The notes under the pieces were generated by a model, which searched no databases, was not told the DNA's origin, and saw only the letters and a list, made by a program, of their open reading frames with translations. A stretch of DNA of 64,000 nucleotides from Neostapfia colusana (Eukaryota > Streptophyta > Magnoliopsida > Poales > Poaceae), in the NCBI GenBank assembly GCA_030760725.1, contig JASWHV010000004.1:53039136-53103135 (forward strand), read 5' to 3'. The position numbers and the translations under genes are program-made. Every line of letters starts with the position of its first letter. The stretch's first letter is position 1. Positions 37,117 through 47,800 of the stretch are shown one piece after another.

Positions 37117-38051
37117 GGACCTCGTCGGGTGGTGCCGTGTTATGCGGCACCCAACAGCACATGGGTCGATGAACACACATCATATTACATAAATAGTTTA
37201 GCGGAAGCGTACAAGAATGTTTTACAAATAGTTATATCAGAGTAAACTACAGCAGAAGACTATCACTCTCACGACTCATATCTAAACTAGCAACAAAGAA
37301 ACGGTCCCGCCCGCGGACGTTTCTTACTAGCAACACGAAGACAATCTGCAGCGGCGAGGATGCTCTTTGAGTAAGCACTTGGAGGTTCCCGAGTCTCATC
37401 GGCACCCCTTCTCATAAGCATCGAGTCAATTACCTGCGAAACAACTCGGATAGCATCCGTGAGCATAACGCTCAGCAGGACTTAACCGTCACCCTAAACA
37501 TGAAACTCCAAGTGAGATTATCAACCTAACATAGGATGGCATAAGCATAATTAAACTCACCTAAAAGTAAATCCTTACTTTCAGTATTAATTGCAGTATT
37601 TTAAGTAACCCGGGGCACGCCACATCGGGAGTCCACAATCAAACAAGAAACGCTTTCCCCCGATGTAAATTGCTCATGGCATAAAAGAATCGAGTTTGCA
37701 CTAGCCTATTCATCAAGATCCAATACAAAGGTAGGATAATACTTCACATCAAAATGATTAGTTTCTTTCTCATGCAACTTCTTACTACGTCACGACTGTG
37801 AGAACAAGTATGCTCTGTCCATTCCGCGAGCGACGGTGATTCGAATCAATAACACCCGGACTACACGACACGTACGCCCGTACTCGACGTTGCCTACAAC
37901 AACCATCACTGATATCATACGTGGAAGCCTTTCCCCCGTTTCACCTTCGCTGATTCGATCAAGTCGCCCCGTACAGTAGCTACTCTCATGGTGCACCACC
38001 GACATGAGATGCCATGAGAATATTCCCCACATACTGCACACCGGCCGTCCG
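37117..38051 (-). mobile_element. LTR A4, first segment (minus strand)
   Basis: This is the 3' portion of a family-A LTR, collinear with 14,840-15,760, lacking only the last 20 or so bases. Bases 38,047-38,051 (GTCCG) are the left target duplication of the full-length element. The LTR resumes at 53,486. Confidence 0.88.
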
Positions 38052-38807
38052 TGTAAGGGCCTCAGTTTTTGACACCCATTTGCAGTGTTCATCCCCACAC
38101 CACACACCTCATTTGAGGAAAAATGATGAACACAAATAAAGAGCAAGTAACAATTATCAACATGCTCATTAGGGAACAAACTCACACATTGCAAAAGTGG
38201 TACTTCCCACATGTGATATAGATGGGCTGGACATATGAAAACTCCTACACTTTGCCAAGGATGTCCATGCCAAGTTTCACCCAAATTCAAAACATTTTTG
38301 AGGTCATCTTGGGTGTAGATAGGAAAGGGGCAGTTTGAAAACATAATCAAATTCAAACTGTTTTCACCCACTGAATTTAAAAGTGGAAGGCATATTCTTG
38401 CTCAGCACATTTTTGTGAGCTCACACACCAATTTTCACTCCATTTGGAGTTGATCTTGACATGAGCTAAGGGGGAGAAATTCAAACTTTATTTGAATTTC
38501 AAACTGCACTTGTGCTGAAATTCATTCAAACCAAACCTCATTTGAACTTTGATCAATTCAAATGGCTCTTGGGTGAATAATTTGAGTTGCCAAGGGTAGA
38601 ATAGGGTTCACTGTTTACCACAGCTGTTAGGAATAAATTTCAGAGGTTAAAAGAGGAGTGGGACCCACATGTCAGCCTCAGCCTCAAAGCAAACCGACTG
38701 AACCACAGTTCAGTCGGTTCCCGGCTGTTGTGCGCGCGCGCCACCGAAGGGGGCAGCCGGCGCCAGCTCCTGCTGCGTGCCCCAAGCCGGAGACCAGCCG
38801 GCCGAGC

Positions 38808-38815
38808 TATTTATT
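38808..38815 (+). promoter_or_regulatory. TATA-like box of the LTR promoter
   Basis: TATTTATT follows a GC-rich stretch with GCGCGCGC at about 38,734. The same sequence is at 50,197-50,204 in the 3' LTR. The transcription start is inferred at about 38,840. Confidence 0.45.
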
Positions 38816-39372
38816 CCCTCCCCGGCGTGCCTCAGTCACCATTTCCCCGAGCTACCGACGTGCGCGACTGCTTTTCCCACTGCCATCGCCGCCGCTCGAG
38901 TTCCTGCTTGATCAAGCCGATCGCAGCTCCCTCTTTCCATTCCAAGGTCCCAGCAAGGTACTAGCAACCATCCTCCATCCTTCCCATTGATAGAAATCGA
39001 TTGAAACCGAGTGATATCGGCTGTGCCGAAAGATCAAACTCGGAACTGGAAACCGCCGCACCTCGGGCTCTCGTGGACAGCCCAACCTGGGCGTTGTCAC
39101 GCCCGAGCCAAGGCACCCTTGGACGCGCAAGTGATCGGTGCTGCTCATCCCCGAGCCACAGCTCGAGTGGTTGCTCACCGGCGGCGAATTTCCACTTTTC
39201 CCCTTTCTGTGTGCAGAACGACCCTCGGGTACGATTCTGTTTAATTCGTGCTCTAGAAAGGATTAGAGGGCCTCAGGCCACTCCCACACGAGCTAGACAC
39301 GGTGACGCACAAGTTGCCTTCACAACTCTGGGCCGGAGAACCTCTGTGCCCGGCGTAATTCAAGGTCTACTA

Positions 39373-41865
39373 ATGGCGGAACGAACGGGGGGGTATCGGG
39401 CGCACGGTGAGGACCTATTTCGGGCCTTCCCCGAGCTGCCCCGAGTTCATGTCGACCTTCTCTGAGGTCCACTGATGCTCCCCGACCGGTTTCCCAAGTA
39501 GCTGAGGCACTAGGGGCATCAGCCGACATGGCCGAAGTCGTTCCGATATGGCGGCTCGTCGCCGACCATGCTCCGGCCGTTGTCATGAGCAGCTGACCCT
39601 CGGATCATGTTCCCCAAGTAAAAGTAGGCAGGGGCGGCCAGAATCAAGAAGTTTGGAGCGGTACAGCAGCCAGCGGCGAGCTCTCCGGCGAGGTCCCTCG
39701 GCGGCGGAGCACGGGTGTCGCGAGGTTGAAGAAGGGGGTGGACCCCAGCTGTCAGCGGCCGATATTTTGAATCGGGATCCGGCTGCGGCCGGGATCGGGT
39801 GTGCTGGCGCGCAAAAGCCTTGTGGGCCGCGGTGTGCTGTCGCTTCGGCGTGCGACGCGTGTCCCCTGGCCCACGCGCGAGTTTAAACTTTTCCCCGATT
39901 TTCAGATTTCCTTCAAACTTCAAATCCTTATAACTTTGGCTAGAAAGCTCCAAATTGAGTGAACCAAATTTTGCTGGATTCAGCTCTTTGAGTACTTTCC
40001 AGAAAATCAAGTGTCACTTCATGAGATTCCTTAATTCTCCAGAATTAATTCCTTAAAGTTTAAACTGTTAGGAATTTTAACTGGAGAATCCTTTGGAGAA
40101 AAATCCTGAAATTTTTCTGGGATGTTCACCAAAATATCCTTGAACTACCATAAAAATTTCAGATCCATTTGAGCTCATTTAGTCCACCTAATGGTGTGAT
40201 TAGTAAAACTGTTCCAGAGAAAATAGAAAATGTTCAGAAACATTTTCAGGATTTTCTCTGAAATTGTTTAGCTCATATCTTTAGTTAGAGACTTCCAAAT
40301 TAAGTGAGACCAACTACATTAGGACCCTCTGAAAATCTAGTTTTCAGAAAGTCATAGTTTGTTTCATGAAAATACCTAGAACACCCTAAAAGCCTTTAAT
40401 TAAGGTCAAGGACATAATTATTTGTGGAGGGCTCAAATGAGCTTTGCTGCAACTAAAACTTGACCAAGTCTCTGTTTAGGTTGTAACCAAGCCACAGTAA
40501 AAGTTTCACAGTCATTAGGTCTATCTAGTAAAGGTTATAGACTTCACAACTTCAAAGTTAATACAAAAGCATTTAATTAATACATACATTGTTCTTATCA
40601 TGTAGTCGCTAAGGTCGAGGAGGAACCCGAAGTCCTAGACTTCGTTACTCCGGAGGAACAGCTAGCCTACGACCAAGAGCAGCAAGGCAAGCCCCGGTTT
40701 GCATTAACCATTTTATAAATTTTTATTGTTTTGAGCACATACTTGTTTTCTTTATGTTGTGCATCAGAGTCTTGTTTGGAAACCCCACTGCATAGCCAAG
40801 AAAACCATGGGTTGGGGTTTAGGATTGCAAACCCCGTTAGCCACTGCATTGCTAGGATAGAGTAGGATTCGGTACAAGTCGAGTAGTTGGAACTACTCGC
40901 GAGAATAGGCTAGAGGCACATTGCTCGGGTAGAGATAGCACATGATACACATGGCAAGAAAATGAGACCGAGCGGAGAGTAAGGGCAGCAGGACTTTGGG
41001 GCCTGTGTGCTGTAGCTCCGCTTGTGTCGATTGAGGACCGAGCCGTGTGCGGGCCTGTTGAACAAGCTAGAACAGTACCGAAGACCTACCGGCTATATGG
41101 GAACCGGGAAACTGATGTAACTCGGGTAGCTGGGTATTGAGGCATTGCCCGTCGTTCAGAGGGTAGGTTGAGAGCTCGAGGTGTAAATCAGCTGGCGGCA
41201 CAGAGATGCGCGTGCAGGGACCTCTTGCTCGGGACGATGGGACCGGTTCAATATTTGGCTAACGGGTGAAAGGTAGTCGCGTACGGCGTCCGTGATGGTT
41301 GTTGTAGGCAACATCGAGTACGGGCGTACGTGACGGGTTGTTCGGGTAACCCTGCAGGTGTAAATCGATTATAATCGCCGTCCCTCGCGGTCAGTGAGTA
41401 CCACTTGTTCACTGTACCGTGACGTAGAAAGAACAGGCTAGTTACATGTTAAAATGTTGCTGATTGAAAGTTGGATATTGATTGTTAATGATATGTTGTA
41501 GCTTAGTGCTAACTAAAGTTCTTTTCAACTTTGGGCAAAGTACATGAGAGAAATGCGTTTCTTGTTTGATTGCGGCTCTCTCATGTGCCTTAGCGTAAAG
41601 TCTCCACAACCTGCTGCTAAAACTTGAAAGTAAGGTTCTACTAATTAGGCGAGTCCTTGCAAATGATTTTTACCTCATGCAACCCATCACCCTCATGTAG
41701 AAGTTTCATGTTTAGGTGAGACGGGTCAGACTTGCTGAGCCTTCGTGCTCACTGCTTGTGTTTGAAGCTTTTGCAGGGTTCTATGAGGAAGGGACTCCCG
41801 AAGAGGAGACGGAACCCCAGGAGGGGAACCCCGTCGAGTGGGAGTCGTGCACGCCGCAGAGTTAG
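39373..41865 (+). CDS. Predicted three-exon acidic microprotein gene inside the 5' LTR
   Basis: Predicted exons are 39,373-39,406 (ATG, 11 codons plus 1 nt, donor CACG/GTGAGG), 40,606-40,686 (acceptor ATGTAG; 26 codons, donor CAAG/GCAAGC, a GC-type donor) and 41,777-41,865 (acceptor TTTTGCAG; 28 codons to TAG at 41,863). Phases agree at both joins, giving 67 residues in total. The product is strongly acidic and Glu/Gln-rich, with no signal peptide or membrane segment; the last exon ends EWESCTPQS, which parallels EWEPYTPR in LTR I. AATAAA signals follow within about 130 bp. The ATG exon is the least certain part: a G run (7 G) in it shifts the frame relative to similar blocks in other LTRs. 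No known family is recognised. LTR-encoded proteins exist in animal retroviruses, but I know of none in plant elements. Confidence 0.45.
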
Positions 41866-41969
41866 TGTGCGAGTGTGCTAGCAAGGACACGTTCGAGGGC
41901 TGAACGTGCACTTGATGCTTAGTCTACGCCCGCGAGTGTGGACTAAATTTATTTTGATGTAAACATGTT

Positions 41970-41992
41970 AATAAACTTGTTTATGTAATAAA
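41970..41992 (+). terminator. Paired poly(A) signals in the 5' LTR
   Basis: AATAAA occurs at 41,970-41,975 and 41,987-41,992, about 100 bp after the stop of the predicted microprotein exon and about 100 bp before the LTR end. Confidence 0.6.
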
Positions 41993-42099
41993 GCTTCCGC
42001 TTCCGCTTTGTACCTTTGACGTGTGTTATACGGTGTTGTGCAACGCAGCACCCCTCAGCGTGATCCTGGCTCGACAGGACCAGTGGGGTCGTGTCAGCG

Positions 42100-42111
42100 T
42101 GGTATCAGAGC
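42100..42111 (+). other. Primer-binding site of the full-length element
   Basis: TGGTATCAGAGC lies three bases after the LTR end (spacer GCG). It is complementary to the last 12 bases of initiator tRNA-Met, then diverges. Confidence 0.93.
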
Positions 42112-43596
42112 TCGCTTGAGGTTTAACACAGTACAAAGGTCTTCTTTTTCAAAAATCCAGTGAGGAACGAGTTAGTAGCCCGTATAAGGATGTTATTAGT
42201 ATATAGAAAGTGGCTTATTAACTTATTTGTTATGTCGGAAAATCGTGCATCTCGGGACGTTCATGTCTTGGGGGGTGCACGTAAGCGCTGTCCACCAGTG
42301 CGCACAAGCTGAAGGGTGGAGCCCCACGGGTGGCAGGTAACCCGACCCGCTTTGATATCCTCTACGACTCTTCATGTCGTTTGGGGTATTCGAGCAACGT
42401 CTGTCCCTGGCGTGCGTGGTGCAACATGGGAGACCCCGTCACGTGGTCTGAAACGTGAACACGTAACTCAAGGCGTGGTTGGCTTGAGAACATCCGGGCG
42501 AGTGATGACGGCCGGGTGTACAAACTGTATGGATTCCGGGCTCGGTGTGCAGCCGAGTCTGATGATTGTTTGAGTTTCTGCAGGTAACCTTACCACGAAA
42601 CGGTAGACGTGTAGCATCCGTGTGCGAGTGACGAGTAGTGCCACTGAACTAACGAAGCCGGCTAAATCCGGTATAGGTTTTTCCTTTGTGAGGACGTAGT
42701 ACCGACATAATCTGGTGACACCTCGACGTCACACCCAACTAAATGAACAACTTCATTTAAAAACTTGAAGGTTTTGATCCAAAGTAGTAAAACTTGATGT
42801 AACTCCTTCCCTTGAACAGGATATTCAAAGTTAATAAATTTTCAACTTATAGGATGTTAAGGACAGAGCACTCTGTTTTCAGCTAAATCAAGGCTGAAGT
42901 TAATCAGAGGTTAGAGGTTGAGTTCTTTCGAGGTTGGGGTCGTATGATACATTTCTGGAAAGCTTTGGAGGAGCTTTACAACTTTTCTGTTGAGTTCCAG
43001 AGGTGTTTCATCCCTTAACCACTCGAAAAATGCAGTAGAGTTGAAACTGTCCAGAAAACAGGACGGAGCAAAGACTCTCTGTAGACTCTCTGTAAATTAA
43101 GCATAACTTCCTGCATAAAAATCCAAAAATAGAAAATGAGGTGGTTCTGGGAAGCTTATGAGATGGGTTACAACTTTGTAACAGAAAGTTTTGTCAGATT
43201 AGGAACAGAATTAACTGGAATTCTTGGATCAAATCAGTACCTAAGGCAGGGAGGTGCTGTCCAATTGTTCCCAGAAATTCTGTTAACTATGACATCTCAT
43301 AACTTTTGAACCAGAGCAGATCTTAGGCCAACCAAATACTTTCTGGAAAGCTATTGAAGTTAACTTTAACTTTGATGTTGAGCTCCAGGACTGGTTTTGC
43401 TTTTAACCTGGCCTAAATCAGATTGATATGGAAACTGGTCAGGGCTGTCATGGGAACAGCAGATCAGCAGTCAAATTTGTTTAAAAATTTGAACTATGTT
43501 TCCAAGTGTTAAGGGTTCAATGACATATCTTATGTTATAACTCAATGGTTTACTGTTTAAATAAATATTTGACATTTCTCAAATATATTTTTACAG
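42112..43596 (+). other. Leader of the full-length element
   Basis: About 1.5 kb without a convincing ORF. It includes the near-invariant core (42,292-42,416). A further conserved stretch around 42,505-42,560 (GGGTGTACAAACTGTATGGAT) is shared with element A. The leader ends in a pyrimidine/A-rich stretch and TTTTTACAG directly before the ORF0 ATG. Confidence 0.8.
42292..42416 (+). other. Near-invariant leader core, full-length element
   Basis: About 125 nt containing GGTGGAGCCCCACGGGTGGC and CCTCTACGACTCTTCATGTC. Elements A and C carry it with about three to five differences, far fewer than in their LTRs. It is a candidate packaging, dimerisation or translation-control element. Confidence 0.6.
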
Positions 43597-44541
43597 ATGG
43601 CAGCAGATAAACGGTTGGAGAACGGGTGGGTAGTTTCCCACTGCTCTGACCGTAGCGGCTACCCGGGAGCATTGTGGCTAATGCTCCAATATTTCGGGTA
43701 CAACCAGATGCCGCAATACTTCGCCAAGGAAGAAGGCGAAGAGGGGAACAAGACGTGGACGATCCATGTCGAGGTTCCTGCAGGGCCTACGCCACCCGGT
43801 TGGGTGCCATTCACCGTCACGGTGAGAGGAAGACAACCGGAAGGGATGTGGCAAGTGGCAGCCCGTGACACTATGTCACGTTTCTGCCAACTACACGTAC
43901 AGGCTATGGAGGGAACTCCATACGCACTCGTTCCGGTGGAGGGACGAGCTCAGCATGTGTGGGAAGAGAGGTACCTAGAGGCAACAAACCCGAGTTGCCC
44001 AAGGTACAACCCCGCGGAGGCAAATCTCAGCCTCCAAATGAGGGCGGGAAACGCTGTGATGGACAGCCAAGCTGTTCATACGGAGCATCTCGCCACCAAG
44101 CTCAAGGAGAGCACAAGCCGTGGAGATCATTTTGAGAGTGCTCACAGTGCACTCCGCAATGTGCTCCTTCCGACGATCAAGCGACTGAATGAACAACACA
44201 ATCAGTTGCGTCGTCTGAAGAAGGCAAAGAAGAAGAGCCGTGTTGACATTGCGGCGTTGCAAGAGCTGGTGCAGACCCTAACCCAGCAGAATGAGGACCT
44301 TGCTCAAGAGCGGGACGACGCTATTGAGGAAGGACAAGGCTGGGAAGAGGACTACAACCAGGCTATGGACGAGGTGCATGCATTGCAGGACCTCGTGCCC
44401 CCGGTATTGGGCGTACCGGTAGTCTTGGGTCTTCCAGCCATGGGAGAACCTGGAATGGGAGAAGAGGTGGTAGACCCCGAGCCACCAGCAGAGGTACCGG
44501 AGGAGGACGACCCACAGGAGGTCGAGTTCTACTCCGAGTAG
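43597..44541 (+). CDS. ORF0, extra protein upstream of gag-pol
   Basis: This is an intact 314-codon ORF in sense orientation between the primer site and gag. Residues about 10-45 form a conserved-looking N-terminal block (NGWVVSHCSDRSGYPGALWL). Residues 52-130 look like a small beta-rich domain (TWTIHVEVPAG; VPFTVTVRG; AARDTMSRFCQLH). Residues 180-265 are a long charged helix, probably coiled coil (LRRLKKAKKKS; LQELVQTLTQQNEDLAQERD). The C-terminal 30 residues are acidic. There is no signal peptide or membrane helix. The ATG is chosen because TTTTTACAG, a good splice acceptor, ends exactly before it. A 272-base gap separates it from gag. A homologue with the same layout occurs in element F. 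Comparable ORFs are described in some rice chromoviruses, with function unknown; particle or RNA-binding roles are guesses. Confidence 0.8.
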   Translation: MAADKRLENGWVVSHCSDRSGYPGALWLMLQYFGYNQMPQYFAKEEGEEGNKTWTIHVEVPAGPTPPGWVPFTVTVRGRQPEGMWQVAARDTMSRFCQLHVQAMEGTPYALVPVEGRAQHVWEERYLEATNPSCPRYNPAEANLSLQMRAGNAVMDSQAVHTEHLATKLKESTSRGDHFESAHSALRNVLLPTIKRLNEQHNQLRRLKKAKKKSRVDIAALQELVQTLTQQNEDLAQERDDAIEEGQGWEEDYNQAMDEVHALQDLVPPVLGVPVVLGLPAMGEPGMGEEVVDPEPPAEVPEEDDPQEVEFYSE

Positions 44542-44813
44542 GGGGTTACGGTTGCCAAGTAGGGCAGCTAGGGTAGCGTAACCCAACTTTTGTAATCGGT
44601 GACATGTCGTGTAGACAGTAGCGTATGTATAGGTAGTGACGACATGAGCACGACTTCTCGGAGATCCGAGAATAATGTATCTTGTATAAAGTCTATGCTT
44701 TATCAATATATGTGAATGTTGTGCAAGTTAATCATGCGTCGCTTCAATACTTACTCCTGTTTATGGAATTTTGAGTAAGACATGTGCTAATTGCTGCTGT
44801 GTTGAATTTCAGA
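44542..44813 (+). other. ORF0-gag spacer with candidate splice acceptor
   Basis: These 272 bases lack a conserved ORF. They end GTTGAATTTCAG followed by one base and the gag ATG (44,814), so the gag start sits directly behind a canonical acceptor. Confidence 0.55.
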
Positions 44814-47800
44814 ATGACGCGTACTCGTGCCAACCCCGATGTTGGAGGTACTAGCCAAGGGGGAGAGACCTCCCAACCACCTCCCGAGGACTCCTCGGGA
44901 CAGCAGCAGCAACAGCAACAGCAAACACCGCCACCGCCACTGCCAACGGTTACATTGGCCGACATTGTCGCGGCAATGGCGGGTTCACATCAGCAGCATA
45001 CAGAGCTGCTGCAAACGTTAATTGCGAATACGTCTCGCCCAGAGAGACGTCAAGATCGTGAGGAGCGCCAACAGAGCTCCTACTCTGACTTCCTGGCGAC
45101 TCATCCCCCTGTATTCTCAAGGGCGGATGAACCACTTGACGCGGACAACTGGCTCCGCGCCATAGAGATGAAGTTCGGGCTGCTCCAAATCAGCGAGCAG
45201 CGCAAGACTCAGTTCGCGGTCCAGCAGCTCCAAGGATCCGCGAGCGCGTGGTGGGCCAACTTTTGTGCTTCACAACCCACCGACCGAGTGATGACCTGGG
45301 CGGAGTTCCGGACGGCCTTCCGGGCCTATCATATACCGCCCGGTTTGATGAAGAGGAAGACGCAGGAATTCCTACACCTGCAACAAGGGAGCCGGAACGC
45401 GCTGGAGTACTCCAGAGCGTTCAACGATCTCGCACTCTACGCGTCGTATCACGCAGATACGGACGAGAAGCGGCGGGACCACTTTTACCAGGGGCTTAAC
45501 CCGCTCCTGAAGGACAAGCTGGCGATGTTCAATCGCGGCAGCCTCAACGACATAATTGATGCTGCGATTGTTCAGGAAGACTCCGGCAAGGAGTTGGCGG
45601 CAGCAGAGCGAAAGCGAAGCACGCCGCCGAGCAGCGGAGAAGGAGGCGGTCCTTCTCAGAAGTTTCGGATGGTGAATCGCCCACCATCAGGTCCGCGCTG
45701 GCAGCCACCACAGCGGTCGATGCCGTTCCGCGGTCGGCCGTATTCTTCACCGGCATTCCGGCCGGCACTGCCAGCACCACCGCAACAACAACAGCAGCAG
45801 CGGGCGATGCCGCGTGCGTTTGCACCTCCGCAACGCATGCCGGGCTTTCGTCCACCAAGTACTCCACCAGCAGCGGCCACATGTTACAAGTGTGGTCGTC
45901 CAGGACACTTCGCGAGCAGTTGCCCGGAGAGGCAAGGCGGCGGAGTGGTACCACAGTTTCCGGGGAGGAATCAACCCCGGAACCCTACTAATGCGCGGCG
46001 GGCAAACCCTAGGCCCGGTACTGTCCACCAGCTTGCCATTGAGGACGTGCCGGAGGGCGAGCCAATCCTTGCGGGTATGTTCCAACTCCACCAGCATCCC
46101 GCTATAGTACTATTTGATTCAGGCGCCACGCATAATTTTATTAGCCAAGCTTTCATTGCTAAACACAGCTTGCCAATACTACCCACCGATAGTCCATATT
46201 TAATTTGCTCACCGGGTGGGAAGATTTCAGCAAGCGTAATGGTCTCCAAAGCACCATTATGCTTAGCGGGTAGAGTGTACCCCACGTCTCTCATTATCTT
46301 AGAGGGACAGAAGGTCGATGTCATCCTAGGGATGTCGTGGTTAAACCGCCACGGCGCTGTTTTAGACACCGTCCTCCGAGTCGTGCACTTAAACTCAGGA
46401 GTGCACGGTTCTCACTCATTATTTCTGGACAGTCCAGAAATAAAACTTCCAAGTGTCTATCAAGCCACAACCATCAGATTGGAAGACATTCCAGTGGTCC
46501 GAGAATTCCCTGATGTATTCCCGGATGATTTGCCGGGGATGCCACCCGATAGAGAGGTGGAGTTCAAGATTGAACTTGCACCGGGAACCATGCCAATATC
46601 CCGAAGGCCGTACAAGATGGCGCCCAAGGAGTTGGCTGAACTGAAGACTCAGCTCACGGACCTTCTGGAGAAGGGTTTTATTAGGCCGAGCTCCTCGCCA
46701 TGGGGCTGTTCGGCATTATTTGTCAAAAAGAAGGATGAAACGTTGCGGCTTTGCGTGGACTACCGTCCATTAAATGCCGTAACCATCAAGAACAAGTACC
46801 CGTTGCCACGGATCGACATGTTGTTTGATCAGTTGGTCGAAGCAAAGGTCTTTTCCAAGATGGATTTAAGATCCGGGTACCATCAGATTAAGATCAGGGC
46901 TGAGGACATTCCAAAGACAGCTTTTTCGACAAGGTACGGACTTTATGAGTACCTGGTCATGTCCTTTGGCCTCACCAATGCTCCAGCTCACTTCATGTAC
47001 TTAATGAACTCGGTGTTCATGCCGGAGCTGGACCAGTTTGTCGTGGTCTTCATCGACGACATCCTAGTATATTCCAAGTCGGAGGAAGATCACAAGAAAC
47101 ATCTGCGTATAGTCTTGCAACGGCTGCGGGATCACAAGTTATACGCAAAGTTCAGCAAATGCGAGTTTTGGATATCGCAAGTGCCTTTCCTCGGGCATAT
47201 CATCTCAGCGGAGGGTATCGCTGTGGACCCGAGCAAAATCACGCAAGTGCTGAATTGGAAATCCCCGAGAACTGTTCATGAGGTACGGAGTTTCCTCGGA
47301 CTCGCGGGATATTATCGGAGGTTCATTCCGAACTTCTCGAAGATTGCCAAGCCAATGACAGAGCTGCTGAAGAAGGCTACCAAATATGTTTGGAGTCCAG
47401 CATGTGAAGCAGCATTCAAGGCTTTAGTCAAGCACCTGACATCAGCACCGGTTTTGGCGCAGCCAGACACAACAAAACCGTTCGATGTGTACTGCGATGC
47501 ATCCGGCATTGGGCTCGGATGTGTGTTGATGCAAGACCGAAGGGTGGTCGCGTATGGGTCACGGCAGCTTAGGAATCATGAGCAAAATTATCCAACTCAC
47601 GACTTGGAGCTCGCTGCCGTGGTACTTGCACTGAAAATGTGGAGGCACTACCTACTCGGTAACCTCGTACATTTATATACCGACCACAAAAGCCTCAAGT
47701 ACATATTCACTCAGAAGGAGCTGAACATGAGGCAACGAAGATGGTTAGAACTGATAAAGGATTACGAGATAGAGATCCATTATCATCCGGGCAAGGCAAA

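Larger units (their letters stand above)
38052..42096 (+). repeat. 5' LTR of the full-length element
   Basis: It runs from TGTAAGGGCC to GGTCGTGTCA. A TATA-like box lies at 38,808-38,815 and poly(A) signals at 41,970 and 41,987, so a transcript starting about 38,840 and ending about 42,010 would lie wholly within one LTR; the R region would be about 3.1 kb and U5 about 90 bp. Confidence 0.96.

Noticed and set aside
38658..39586. Several overlapping ORFs of 78-154 codons on both strands of the GC-rich LTR part
   Set aside because: They exist because stops are rare in GC-rich DNA, most lack an ATG, and they are not preserved in the related E and I LTRs. Their perfect repetition at +11,389 only reflects LTR identity.
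42316..42573. 85-codon open frame in the leader of the full-length element
   Set aside because: It lacks an ATG, overlaps the conserved leader core, and the substitutions between families are not synonymous in this frame.
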